Part shown: piece by piece, positions 43,154 through 53,491 of the stretch | Layout: the number at the start of each line of letters is the position of its first letter | How positions within the stretch are numbered: the stretch's first letter is position 1 | From: Mycogone perniciosa | Lineage: Eukaryota; Ascomycota; Sordariomycetes; Hypocreales; Hypocreaceae | NCBI GenBank assembly: GCA_025331125.1 | Contig: JAOALB010000014.1 | Span: forward strand, 337,423 to 401,422 | Length of the DNA stretch: 64,000 nucleotides | Direction: 5' to 3' | Notes under the pieces: generated by a model | Told to the model about the DNA's origin: nothing | What the model saw: the letters and a program-made list of their open reading frames with translations, nothing else | Database searches by the model: none | Translations under genes and position numbers: made by a program

Positions 43154-45504
43154 TCAAGTAAGCCTGAAGCTGTTGCTCGTCCCATCAAAGTCCTTGATCG
43201 GTCCTATCAAAGGTTTGGAATCGCCGTAGTACCTGAAGCGATACGTGCCAGGCTGTGCGTTGCCATACGTCTCCCACGTCACGTCAACCTCGCTATGGCC
43301 AAGAAACCAGTTTGTGCGGCGCCACGTGTACACGAGGAACCAGTCGGCATCGTCGCGCACGCGCTTCCACGACCCATCGCTATTTTGCTGCTCGACTGCC
43401 ACAAAGGTCTGTTCCTGGCGCAAGTTGTTGCGTGGGTTGGCGCCCTGGAACGTTGCGCTGACGATGTCGCCGACGCTGTAGGTAGCCTTGGGTTGTGTGA
43501 GTACGCTGCCAAAGTTCTTGCCCGCGGGAGAAGTGTCCTGAACGACGCCCGTGATGAGAGAGATCATATTACTGCGGTTGTCTGGCGGGAGCCTGCCTTG
43601 CTTTGGCTTGTCGGTTGCTCCTGGGACTAGGTAGTGCATATTGCTGACAGTGAGGTTGATGTAGGCATCCAGCGTGTTTCTACCATAGAGAGTCGATGCT
43701 CCCTCGTAGCGCTGAACGTCATATTCTTCGGGCGTTGCGGTGTAGTGCGCATAGGTGTTCGCAGGACCACCTAGGACAACGAGAGGCTTCTGGTCGAGAA
43801 AGCTGGTGGCCTCCTTGGCAATAGCATCCCTCCAACGACGGCCAGCCATGGTAGTAGCCTCGCCGGGGCTGACAATGATGACCAATTGGCCGACACGGAG
43901 CATCTGAATGTCTACAATATTGGGAGACCATGCATAGGGGAGCTCCATCTCACCAACATCGAGAAGGACAGGCTTAGGTTGTTGACATTTGGCCTGGGCG
44001 GGGGTCGGGGATTTAAGGAGGCCAACAACAATCTTCCAGAACGGGTTATTGGGTTCACCAGCGTCACCCTGAACAAAGTCAAAGGCGCCTGGCCAGTCCG
44101 AGGTTCCGGCAGCAAAGGAGAAGCCAAGCCCAGCAGGGCACGTTTGGACCTTGGCTCCACCTGGCAATGTAAATTGCCAGAATCTCATATCATGGAAGAA
44201 GTGAAAGGCTTTGACGGTGGAGCCTACAACTGGCGTAGAAGATGAACCCATGTTATTCTTAACAGAAACCCGAATCAGCAATTGACGATAGATATAGTAG
44301 TGACAAAAATAGTAGAAGTTAGACTCACATAGATCGTCTTGGCACCAGCAAATTGCCGACGTCCAATTTCATAGCAGCTCTTGACGCCAAGGTCTAGAGC
44401 CTGGAAAGCAGGACCACGGCCATGGCACTGTTGCGACTTGCCGTCGGCGCAAGTGCTGTTCTCAACGCTGCACTGCTTACCGGAACCGTCATCACACCAG
44501 GCACCGAGCACGTTAGGGGTAGTGTCGCCAACATTGGCTTGGCTAAAGCCGGCGACAAAACCGTCTGCAGCGGTGCTGTCACCCTGTAGTTCCCTCTCAA
44601 GTAGCCAGGCAGCGACACCCTTGTTGTCACCAGCTGCATGAGTGTTGTTGCCAAGGAGGGATGTGCCATGGACAGGGTACCAAGTGAGAACACCAATGTT
44701 CTTGCCATCAGAGGCACGCTGGAAGCGGAGGAGGGTCATTGTGGTATCAGTCGTGGTGCTGTACTTGGCGCGCTCGTCTGCTGGGTTGTGGAGGTACGAC
44801 CAGATGGAGCGGTTGATGGCACCATCCTGAATCTCGGTCGTGCCGACATCAAGATATCCCTGAGGAGGTTTGCGTTAGCCTCGGTTCATAATGTCCATAT
44901 CCCTCGCAAGATTCACTATGGTCCTTCACCTCACCTCTTGGAGATTCTTGTGGGCGCGCTGGATTGACAGCAGGGCGCCATCAACGACTGCCTGGAAGCT
45001 CTGCTTATCAAAGCCCAACGACGTAATCTGAGGTAATAGATAGTTGAACCAAGCGCCGGGACCCGCATGGCTATGGGTTCCTGTGAGAGCAATGTTCTGC
45101 TGGCCATAGACGGAATATTCGCTACCCAGAGCCTTGAGACCTTCCAAAACACCATTTCGCATAGCCGTGTCTCCCGACTGGGTATCCAAGACTAGATATA
45201 CGAATCGATCCGAGGGGTTGTTCTTGTCCGCAACGATAAAGGCTCGGCTATACAGGCGCTGGCGAAGGCCACTGCCCTTCTGTTCCATGTTGGCATATCC
45301 GGCGAAGTTGATTTCCACGACGGGGCCGGTGATGTCGGCCTTGCCGACGCCAATGAGATACTTTTCGCGGGCAGCATCGCGATCCTCGACCTTGGGTCTG
45401 GCACCAGGACTAGCATATGCGAAAGCGCTGAAGAGAAGCAGCGAGAGAAGGGAGAAGAGGTTGAAGATGGAGCCCGCAGAGCGGGAAGCGTTCATGGACG
45501 CCAT
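43154..45504 (-). CDS. Neutral/alkaline ceramidase, secretory pathway, 3 exons
   Basis: Cleaves the amide bond of ceramide to sphingosine and fatty acid (neutral ceramidase family). Exons 45504-44935, 44859-44329 and 44257-43154, with GT-AG introns of 75 and 71 bp, give 734 residues. A signal peptide is evident (SIFNLFSLLSLLLFSAFAYA, about 13-32). The N-terminal catalytic domain begins YLIGVGKADITGPVVEINFAG. It contains the zinc-site regions LTGTHSHAGPGAWF and LTWYPVHGTSLLG. The nucleophile region reads FSQANVGDTTPNVLGAWC, residues 295-312. In bacterial and animal enzymes the catalytic residue is the serine of GDxSPN; here that position is Thr304. The C-terminal Ig-like domain starts near FGSVLTQPKATYSVGDIVSATF and ends PIKDFDGTSNSFRLT. 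Length matches the family. The ATG at 45504 is taken because the open frame upstream is not signal-like. Confidence 0.93.
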
Positions 45505-47459
45505 GGTTCTGTTGGCGATGTGGAGAGAGAAAGTCGTGGCCTCGCCGCGCCTGGGCTGGATCGGATCAGAGGTCCAGGTTTCCCTTATGTAGGTCTCACA
45601 TTGCATGCATTATGGCCAATGTTGACTCTGACCCTGGTGATGCATATCCAGGGAATGAAACCCTCCATTTTGAGTTTTACGCCACCACTTCGATTTCCAT
45701 CCATCGCACACCACTAGTCCCAATGGGGGAGCGCATGATTGTGGCTGTCTCTCTAGAGGACCGGCTTGCGTTGATGAATGGATTCAACTTAGCGGAGCTG
45801 TTTCCCAGATTTGACATTCTGCATGACGATATCATATCCTGACAGCTCGTTGAAGGCGGTTTTCCCCAGCACGTCTCTATCCTCCCAGTAGTACTCGTAT
45901 TTGCGGTAGCGAGATGCTTGCGGCTAAGCTAGAGCAACTTCTTTATTAGGACTAGTGTGGTAGATAAGTGCGCCGGCACCCCGTATTACCGCTTGCATAT
46001 TTCCGAACCTGTAATAATGAAGTGCTATTAATGTATGTACTCCGTACTCCGTATCATGCCCTCAATACTTCGTACCATGAATCGGACTGTCAGGATTTCT
46101 GGATTTCCTGTAGATAAATAACAGGAAGAATTGGTCATTGAGTCAACATAACCGGTGCTTCCAGTTGCACCGGCCGCCGGTCATGGATGCACAACAATAT
46201 CCAGTCAATCATCGACCTGCCAGAAAGACGATGGGTTCGTCAACGCCAATGAGCTGAGGCGCGGCTGGTGCGTATTCCGGGCTACTCTGATCCACCACCA
46301 CTACTACTCGTACTGCTTCTATGGCACAGTCACTGTCGTATCGTGTAACCAGGCTTGCGGTCTCATACCAGTATGACAGGCTTGCTCGGCTACCAGATCA
46401 GTTCCTTGTTAGCAGTGTAGGCGGGATCTTAGAATGCGGAGAGACACATCCAACGGGGTCACCCGCCCAAGCCATTCCCGGCATCATCGGGCCAAGTCCC
46501 GGTCACCAGGTACGGCGCATGAGCAGGCGCCCTTGTCTATGTCTTGGAATGCTTTGATGAATGAATGCGTATGCCATCAAAGTCTTTCTGTTGAAGACTC
46601 CAAGGATTCATAGTTATATACTGTTTGCTCATCTTCCTGTGACGATCCATTATACTATGGCTTCAGTAAAGATAAGTGGGAACATGCCTCCATCAGTGAA
46701 TGCTAGTATTACTCCGTACAGCGTTACCATCTCGCAAATCGGGGCATTGTCAAGACCCGGGCGGGGTAGAAGACCTAGTATTAAAGGCTAGGGGAAACAA
46801 AACAGTTAAAATGGACCTCGGCCAAATAATTGCGAAAACCCTGGCTTTGGCTTGTGCAAATTTTATTGCTACTCTCACTCTCATGTTGTCTCCTTGCCGT
46901 ATGACGCGGCAACATATAAAAAATGGAGGGGAATATTGCCAAGGAGCAACACACGAGAGAGGGGTCGTCTCGGCTGGACATCCTATTAGAAGAAGTATGT
47001 ACGAAGTACAATTGGCTTGAAATGGTTTGGGAGATGAATATTTGAAATGTGTTAGTTAAAATGAGAGAGGAAAGCCTGCAAGAATTCCGCTAGGAAATAC
47101 CAACTTCGGAGCACTAGTTTCGGGCGTCCGTGGAACCCGGAGTATTGGCCCACTTCCCCAGGAAAAGATAGACACTACTCTCATTAACCAGAGGCTTTCT
47201 CGGCAAATGCTTGTTGGCGCGCCTAATAATTGCAGACTTCTTCAACATGGACATGCCTCATTTGGAGTAACGTGATAGCTCATATTCAATGCCAAATGTT
47301 GAGTGGTTGTACCTAGTACGAAGTAGTATGAATCCCAACCGGATTTCGCGATATATGCCCCAAATCAAATAGAAGTGGACTCCGTTCAACCCTCCAGAGA
47401 CAACGCATTAATTAATAATAAGGGATCCAATAACCCTCATTTACATGTATTCCCCACAT
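45505..47459. other. Intergenic DNA upstream of the ceramidase gene
   Basis: About 2 kb of ceramidase promoter side and 3' flank of the small mitochondrial gene. Motif copies include a TACTCCGTA pair at 46038-46053, TACTTCGTA at about 46065, and copies near 46712, 46999 and 47317. Open frames are short and featureless. No gene supported. Confidence 0.55.
46038..46053. repeat. Overlapping TACTCCGTA pair
   Basis: Two TACTCCGTA copies overlap by TA (46038-46046 and 46045-46053), with TACTTCGTA 12 bp further on. Mirror arrangement of the 13930-13945 pair. Intergenic. Confidence 0.85.
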
Positions 47460-47717
47460 TCACTGCCTCTTCCCCTCACCCAAGCCCAAAAGTCCAGGGT
47501 AGTAAGTGTAGACGACGTAGCTGTCGACGGCAAGACACCCCGCAACTCCGTAGCCGATATATCGGCGCTTTTGAGGCGATAGGCTCCTCCAGCTCCATGA
47601 CGCCGTCATAGTGTCGGTGCCCGCGGGTTTAAGTGATCGCACCGTGGTGGAAAATGCGGCGCGACCAGTGGCAGTTTGCGCCATGGTTGATGCAAGACGA
47701 CTGACGATGGGAGACAT
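47460..47717 (-). CDS. Small mitochondrial single-pass membrane protein
   Basis: An 85-residue protein starting MSPIVSRLASTMAQTATGRA. The N-terminal half is Ser/Thr/Arg-rich with a cleavage-like AAFSTTVRSL, typical of mitochondrial import. Then WSWRSLSPQKRRYIGYGVAG leads into a short hydrophobic helix (GYGVAGCLAVDSYVVYTYY) and the tail LLGLGEGKRQ. The size and the layout (basic matrix side, one helix, short tail) resemble small supernumerary respiratory-chain subunits, but I do not recognise a particular one. The ATG at 47717 is preferred; the open frame extends 52 codons upstream but that part is Asn/Arg-rich leader-like sequence. No intron is required. Confidence 0.7.
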   Translation of the reverse strand: MSPIVSRLASTMAQTATGRAAFSTTVRSLKPAGTDTMTASWSWRSLSPQKRRYIGYGVAGCLAVDSYVVYTYYPGLLGLGEGKRQ

Positions 47718-48019
47718 GGTTGCAGTTGATGTAAGTTTATGAAATTGGCCTTTGTTGTGTGCTCTTTGTAGTTTATGACGGTGACTATTGATCTGATTGA
47801 TGGTTTGTGTTCTATTCCGTCTCAATTGATCGGATTCATCTGATCTATATATATTCCTTGCTGTGTTGCGCATCCTTACGCGATGTGATGATCACCAGTT
47901 ATGCTTAACCGTAAGGCTTTACATTGTGCTTTTGAGCCCCCTCGGCGGCACCTCATACATAGCAAATATTACATAGCCACGTCCTCTCATGATAACGTCT
48001 AGGACATACGCCACAAATC

Positions 48020-50986
48020 TCATCCAGGTGGTGGCCCTGAGGGCCGGTTGATTGTCAACGGCTTGAACGGTTTGCATAACCGATCCATCCCCGGCGGTGG
48101 CCCTAAACCCACAGGCCGCCTTACGCATCCCCTCTTCGAACTGGCAGACACAAATGTTGTGGCGTGAAAGCTGTTCGCTGGTCGATCAGGCACTATCTCT
48201 GGTTGCGCCTGCTCTTCGCTGATCTTATCAGCTGCAGATGGTCGTGTTGGAGAGCTGGAGAAGCAATTGTACTGTTTTCTCGGAACGTCATCGTCCAATT
48301 TCGGTGCGTTCGGTCGACTTAACGTCTTACCACTAGGAAGCCTATGCTTCGAAAGTGTCGGATCAATGGATGATTTCATGGGCTCTTGGTTTTCGACCAC
48401 AGCTGATGCTCTGGCAGCCGATCGTGACGCGGCAGCTTGATAACGAGCGAAGGATGCATCTGCTCCACCAGGCCTATGTGAGGGGGGGACTGGTTTCTTC
48501 GACTCCGCTGTCACAAAACCGAGCAAACTTTTTTGATCTGGCTTACGACGAGTAGTACCACCTTTCATCGCTTTCTTTGTCGACACTACCTTTTCCGCGG
48601 CGGCTTCTGCAGCAGAAAGGACGCTTCGGTGTGCCCCTGCTGTTACGAAGCCTGGCAATGAAGCCATAGTGAAGCTGGATGACTGCTCCATAGTTGTGCT
48701 GTACTCCTTCTGCCATGGACGGTCCTCCACAGCCTCCTCGCCATTATCGTAGCCCTCATAGCTCAAACGTGGCCGCTTTGGGCCTCTGGAATAGTACCCT
48801 TCCGAGCCACCCAGCGCTTCCGGGTCTCTTGTGTCAATCGGGTCGACAGGAAACAGGTTATCTTCTGGCGAGAACATGGGTGGAATTTTGTCGAATATGG
48901 CCTTCTCACTTGGAAGATCTCTGCCGAGTATTTTGGATACACCCTCAAGAACGGGCCTGCCGAAAGTTGGGCCCTGTTTGGCAAACGCTTTTGATGCAAA
49001 TGACGAAATGAAGGGCGATAGTTCTACCTTGTTGCTATTCGCTCTCTGAGAGCCATAGAGTGGGCAGCTCAGATAGAGGAATGCTTGGGCTCGAGTCATG
49101 GCAACATAGAGCAGTCGTCTCTCTTCGTCATTGTCCTCAGATCGAGAATGAGGTATGGAACCAGTGTAAACCGACGGGACGAAGACCACAGGCCACTCAA
49201 GTCCTTTTGCGGCGTGTATAGTCGATACCGTCACAAGTGACTTCTGGTCCATGTCTTGGCCGTCTTTTTGGGCGTCGGATGCCAGAGCGACATTTGCCAA
49301 AAATTGGCCCAGAACGCTCTCATCCTTGGCCTGATCAAGGCTTTCAATTTCTGGCAATGCGTCATCTTCCAAGTTGGCCAAATCTCGCACAAAGTCACCC
49401 GCCAAGCTGATCAGTTCCTGCACGTTTGCCCATCGTTGCTCGTGGTCTTGTGGGTACTCGGCTTTCAGGTATTCTTCGAAGTTCAGCTGTGACACCAACG
49501 TCTCTATAAGACTAACCAGCGTCTCTTGGCTGCTCTCCGTCACCTGCTGAGCCTGTCTCTGAATGCTTGAGATTATTCTTAGAAGCTCTGTGTTGAGCTT
49601 CTGCTCCATCTTAGGTAGGATTCTCGTTGTTGCTTTGCGGTCTCCTCGACAATGTTGGCGCAAAAGAGACCACAGGCTCATTTTTTCTTTCTCGGCTTCT
49701 TCGAGCAAGTTCTTGACTGTTGTGTCGCCGATGCCTCGACGTGGCACATTCATGATCCGCGCTATGGCATCGTTGTTGTCTGGTTGATATACGGCCCGGA
49801 GATAATCTAACAAGACCTTGATTTCCTTTCTTTCATAGAACTTGTGCCCACCAATCATCCGATAGGCAATGCCTGCTTTGCCCAATGCCGACTCGATGTG
49901 TCTGGAGAGCGACGCTGACCGGAGAAGAACTGCCATGTCCTCGAACTTCAACATGCCCCCGAACATCATCGCTGCCCGCTTGATTTCAGAGACTATCCAA
50001 TCGCCTTCTGCAGCAGAGCTCTTCAGTTTTCGCAGGACCGGCCGCTCACCTTTAGTGTGGACTGGTAGGAGAACCTTTTGATACCGCTTCTTGTCTTGCT
50101 GAATGACAGCTAGAGATGCATCAAGAATGGACTGAGAGGATCGATAATTTTCCTCTAGTGATATTTCGTCAGTCTCGGGATATTCTCGCAGCAACCGGTA
50201 AAAATTCCGGATTTCGGCCGATCGCCAACCATAAATGCTCTGATCGGGGTCTCCAACAATAGTTATCCGCTGACGTGCCTGCGCAAAGAGTTTCATGAGG
50301 TCGTACTGAATGCCGTTTGTATCTTGATACTCATCAATAAGCACGGACTGTACATTTGAGACGCAGGATGGATGCTCCTTCAGCAGCCCAACGCAGCGTA
50401 CTAGCAAGTCGTCGTAGTCTAGCAGATTTGCCCGCTCCAGGTGATTCTGGTATTCCTTGTAGCACACCTTCAATTCCGGGTTGTCGGGAGGTTGTTTCCC
50501 ACTCGGAGCAGGGGTGGCTAAATGACCCTTGGCCTTCGACTTGCTGATCCATGATTTGGCATATGATGGGTCCACCTTTAAGTCAAGCCTTTTGCAAATT
50601 CTCTGAATAATTGCTTTTGAGTCACCATCATCCGCAATCGCGAACTTGGGGTCGAGGCCGATGAGCTTCCCGTATGCACTCAAGTACCTCCTGGCAATGG
50701 AATGAAAGGTGCCGAGCACAAGTTTCTTCTCACATTCTGGGCCCAAGACTCTTCCGATTCGCTCCTTCATTGCTCGAGCCGCCTTGACGGTGAATGTCGC
50801 GACAACGATATCAGAGGGTCGATAGCCTGTCTGCTGAACTAGCCATACGACGCGAGAGGTCAGGGTGTGTGTCTTGCCGCTGCCGGGTCCAGCCAGGATA
50901 GCGACGGTCGATGCATTGGAAGTGACAGCACGGCGTTGGGCCGCATTGAGAGACTTCAAGATGGGGTTGTCAGCTTGTGGTGACAT
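48020..50986 (-). CDS. Srs2-type UvrD/Rep superfamily 1 DNA helicase
   Basis: A 988-residue 3'-to-5' DNA helicase; Srs2 strips Rad51 filaments and curbs unwanted recombination. Motifs in order: Q-motif LNAAQRRAV (about 13-21); Walker A AILAGPGSGKTHTLTS (about 29-44); motif Ia TFTVKAARAMKERI; Walker B VLIDEYQDTNGIQYD; motif III IVGDPDQSIYGWRSAEI; motif IV region ISLEENYRSSQSILDA; motif V TIHAAKGLEWPVVFVPS; motif VI EERRLLYVAMTRAQAFLYLS. After about residue 640 comes a long disordered, basic Ser/Pro-rich tail that in this family carries Rad51/PCNA-SUMO contacts. It ends with Gly/Pro-rich GLGPPPGMDRLCKPFKPL. The ATG at 50986 (MSPQADNPIL) is chosen as directly preceding the helicase core; an earlier in-frame ATG at 51130 would add 48 residues. 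The gene is a single exon, intact. Confidence 0.93.
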   Translation of the reverse strand: MSPQADNPILKSLNAAQRRAVTSNASTVAILAGPGSGKTHTLTSRVVWLVQQTGYRPSDIVVATFTVKAARAMKERIGRVLGPECEKKLVLGTFHSIARRYLSAYGKLIGLDPKFAIADDGDSKAIIQRICKRLDLKVDPSYAKSWISKSKAKGHLATPAPSGKQPPDNPELKVCYKEYQNHLERANLLDYDDLLVRCVGLLKEHPSCVSNVQSVLIDEYQDTNGIQYDLMKLFAQARQRITIVGDPDQSIYGWRSAEIRNFYRLLREYPETDEISLEENYRSSQSILDASLAVIQQDKKRYQKVLLPVHTKGERPVLRKLKSSAAEGDWIVSEIKRAAMMFGGMLKFEDMAVLLRSASLSRHIESALGKAGIAYRMIGGHKFYERKEIKVLLDYLRAVYQPDNNDAIARIMNVPRRGIGDTTVKNLLEEAEKEKMSLWSLLRQHCRGDRKATTRILPKMEQKLNTELLRIISSIQRQAQQVTESSQETLVSLIETLVSQLNFEEYLKAEYPQDHEQRWANVQELISLAGDFVRDLANLEDDALPEIESLDQAKDESVLGQFLANVALASDAQKDGQDMDQKSLVTVSTIHAAKGLEWPVVFVPSVYTGSIPHSRSEDNDEERRLLYVAMTRAQAFLYLSCPLYGSQRANSNKVELSPFISSFASKAFAKQGPTFGRPVLEGVSKILGRDLPSEKAIFDKIPPMFSPEDNLFPVDPIDTRDPEALGGSEGYYSRGPKRPRLSYEGYDNGEEAVEDRPWQKEYSTTMEQSSSFTMASLPGFVTAGAHRSVLSAAEAAAEKVVSTKKAMKGGTTRRKPDQKSLLGFVTAESKKPVPPSHRPGGADASFARYQAAASRSAARASAVVENQEPMKSSIDPTLSKHRLPSGKTLSRPNAPKLDDDVPRKQYNCFSSSPTRPSAADKISEEQAQPEIVPDRPANSFHATTFVSASSKRGCVRRPVGLGPPPGMDRLCKPFKPLTINRPSGPPPG

Positions 50987-52166
50987 GCTGGTGTTTGAGG
51001 CGCGAGCGGCCTGGTGTGTGTTCGCGCCTGAGTTCTGGGTTGAAGCTAGGCATTGAAGGTATGGCTCTTTGGAAACAGGCCTATTGGGCCATCCTTGGGG
51101 CAAACAGCTCAGGCTACTGCGTTTCACCAAAAATGAAGTAGATGAGCTTCAATGCTCATCTACCATCATGACGGGCCGATTTGGTGGTGCTTGTTGTACA
51201 GCACCTAACACGCGTCTCGGCGAGAACAGGAGCATCGCGCAGTCATGTGACTTGAAGTGACTAAGCGCGAACAACTAGTAGCCTGGCTGGATGTCTTGTT
51301 GCACAAGGCTTATGCAAATGTTATGCTCGACACCATCAAGACACTGATGGTATGAAGTAATTCGCTTGAATTGATATCACCCAGAAGGCCCTCTTATACT
51401 TCTGCTGTTCAGTTCAAGAAGCAGGGCCTAAATCAAATCCTACCCGTTTTTTATTGGCACTGCATTCAGGCCCAATAGATAGAATTTCTACCCTTTCTTG
51501 AACAGGTATCAAACCGTTGGACAACTGCTCGCATAGCAACACTGATACTCCGTACACAATATTAATATAGCTAGCGCCATAACCGGGAAATCTCCGGGAA
51601 ATAGACCTCCCGGACATTTCCCCAGCAACTCCCTTAAAGGACTATATAAGAGGAAAGGGAAAGAAAGGGAAAAGGGGCATCTGTTTTTACTCTTTTATTC
51701 TATTGCATATCAAACACCGACGACGTTGATGACATCCACTACTTCGTAGAGTCCCTATTAGTCCTAGATATCACTAAGAGAAAACACAATATGACGACAG
51801 TACAGTAGCGGCCGAAACCAGTGTGCGCCATTTGCGTATTTAGAAACTCTCTGGGCACGGATTAGACTGCTGCCTGCTGTAGCCACTACTTTAGCTGTGC
51901 AGACCTCATTACATATAGCAATTAGCACCGCGCATTAAAGTTGATAAAAAGGCTTTATTCTCTGGAATATATATAGTCTATGGCCCTTGGTATATATACG
52001 CTCTGTACGAGCTCTATAGTTAAATGGTAAAGCATTTAACTTATTATGATGCATACTTCAACCTGGTCTTTTATATTACAATTTGTTTTTAATCTCCCTT
52101 ACTTCTCCCTAAGGTCGCAGCCCTTTGCCTAATCCATTTGCCCAACAAAGGTGTCTAACAATTTAT
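50987..52166. other. Transition into AT-rich repeat-derived DNA
   Basis: Sequence is ordinary to about 51.4 kb and then becomes AT-rich. A CTATATAAG followed by an AG-rich tract (51642-51680) and a pyrimidine tract looks like a retrotransposon LTR or promoter fragment. Bases 51790-52000 show decayed protein-like frames with stops. Motif copies occur at 51548 and 51741. No intact gene is supportable. Confidence 0.45.
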
Positions 52167-52600
52167 TTAACATTTCCAATCCTGATGAAACTCAAGTCCA
52201 TCCTTACGCTTGTTAAAGCTTTTATTCTCCTTACATTTTGCATTAAAACTTCCATCCTGATTAACAAGTTGGAAATCCGACATGTTACAATATTCAAGAC
52301 GGTATCTCCTTCCGTTATTTAATCGAAATTCTTTACCGCAAGGATTATCTTTGCCAAGAGGAATTTCAGACCACAGATAATTATTCTGAGATGGGTCATC
52401 TCCAGAAATCCAGGCCACTATTAATTAATCAGTTATAGTAGAGATTTTAAAGTTAATATTTACAAACCTCTGTATAGTTTATAATATTGCCCGGGGCATA
52501 CTCTATTGTTCTGAGAACACCACATGTGACCGATAGCGATGGTAGCCTGGGCGGTTTGAAGACTGCCAAGTATAAATCCGAGAGCAGAGAAAAACTGCAT
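52167..52600 (-). CDS. Small secreted cysteine-rich protein, 2 exons
   Basis: A 127-residue predicted secreted protein. Exons 52600-52468 and 52417-52167 join over a 50 bp GT-AG intron. The signal peptide is MQFFSALGFILGSLQTAQA. The mature part contains six cysteines, in HMWCSQNNRVCPG, KDNPCGKEF, RLEYCNMS, FNAKCKEN and the C-terminal HQDWKC, an even number compatible with three disulfides. Tyr and Trp are frequent, and the middle reads EFRLNNGRRYRLEYC. I do not recognise the family. The gene lies in an AT-rich stretch about 0.9 kb from a decayed DNA transposon, while its own frame is intact and codons are AT-leaning. The setting and layout are those of fungal effector-type proteins, but function is not assigned. 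Either exon alone is easy to overlook. Confidence 0.7.
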
Positions 52601-53491
52601 AGTGATTGAATAATGGTGATCGATTTAATAATTTAAAGGCAGAATGTTGGAGGGTTTACTAAGGAATAATTGATATCATACACGGAAATCCGGTCTTTAT
52701 ATCGCCTTTTCTTTTCTTAAACAATCCCTTTCGTATTATTATTATATCGGAGTTAGTTGGAAAGGACTCTACGGAGTTTGTCCAAAGGCGTTGACGCGGA
52801 CGGAGATAATGATATTAGCGTCTGCAACTAGCTCAAGCACCAGGATTATAGACCCACCAAGGCACGATATGCCGAGCCCATAAATTCCACAAGGTATGCG
52901 TCCTGGTTTTGTAACGACAACATGGTCGGTCAAGCCGGGCAATATAGCTTCATTTAGCGTGCCAGGCCATATCTGTCGGGCGCTTTTCGCCCAACGATTA
53001 ACATTGGTTAGCCACATTGTGCCCAAGTCTTTTGCAAAGGTAGCAGAGACAGATATTTTGACATATCACACTCTGTTGCCTCGAGCACTAGCTGGACACT
53101 GTTGCATATACTAGGTCGTTGTACTTCGTATAATCTGGGTGCTCAAAGTTTGTCAAGATTGCTCTACTCGGAGGGTCTCAAATTCGATACGTCCCCGCCC
53201 TTGATTCTCAAGGACGGGGGGCACGCTGAGTAGGAAAATCGTCGTAGATTCGGAAAAAAATAAGTGTACTTAGTTTTTGAGTGCAGCGCCCATATAAATT
53301 AAAGTAGATAGGTTTTTTCGCATACCTTCAATATTCCAATCCAACCCCCTCACATTGTGTAATAATTGGTGACTAATAAATATGTTTTTCAATAACCATA
53401 ACATTCGAGATGATAATTCTTATAATACTATAACTTCAACGCATTATAACATTTGCAATTCTTGATTATTTTATATTAAATTTTCAGTACG
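52601..53491. other. AT-rich spacer with a nested palindrome
   Basis: Promoter side of the secreted-protein gene and 5' flank of the decayed transposase. It contains a strong GC hairpin (53193-53220) in otherwise AT-rich DNA, and a TACTTCGTA motif at about 53121. Just before the transposase frame, TTATATTAAATTTTCAG looks like an intron acceptor. No gene seen. Confidence 0.5.
53164..53233. repeat. Nested imperfect palindrome with GC hairpin
   Basis: Outer arms CTACTC (53164-53169) and GAGTAG (53228-53233) enclose a central hairpin. Its arms CCCCGCCCTTGA and TCAAGGACGGGG (11 of 12 paired) flank a TTC loop at about 53193-53220. It lies a few hundred bases upstream of the decayed transposase and could be an element end, but I found no matching copy on the other side. 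Confidence 0.6.

Noticed and set aside
52011..52075. tRNA-like string (TAGTTAAATGGTAAAGC with a later TTCAA)
   Set aside because: D-arm and anticodon stems do not pair and no acceptor stem closes; at best a mutated relic.
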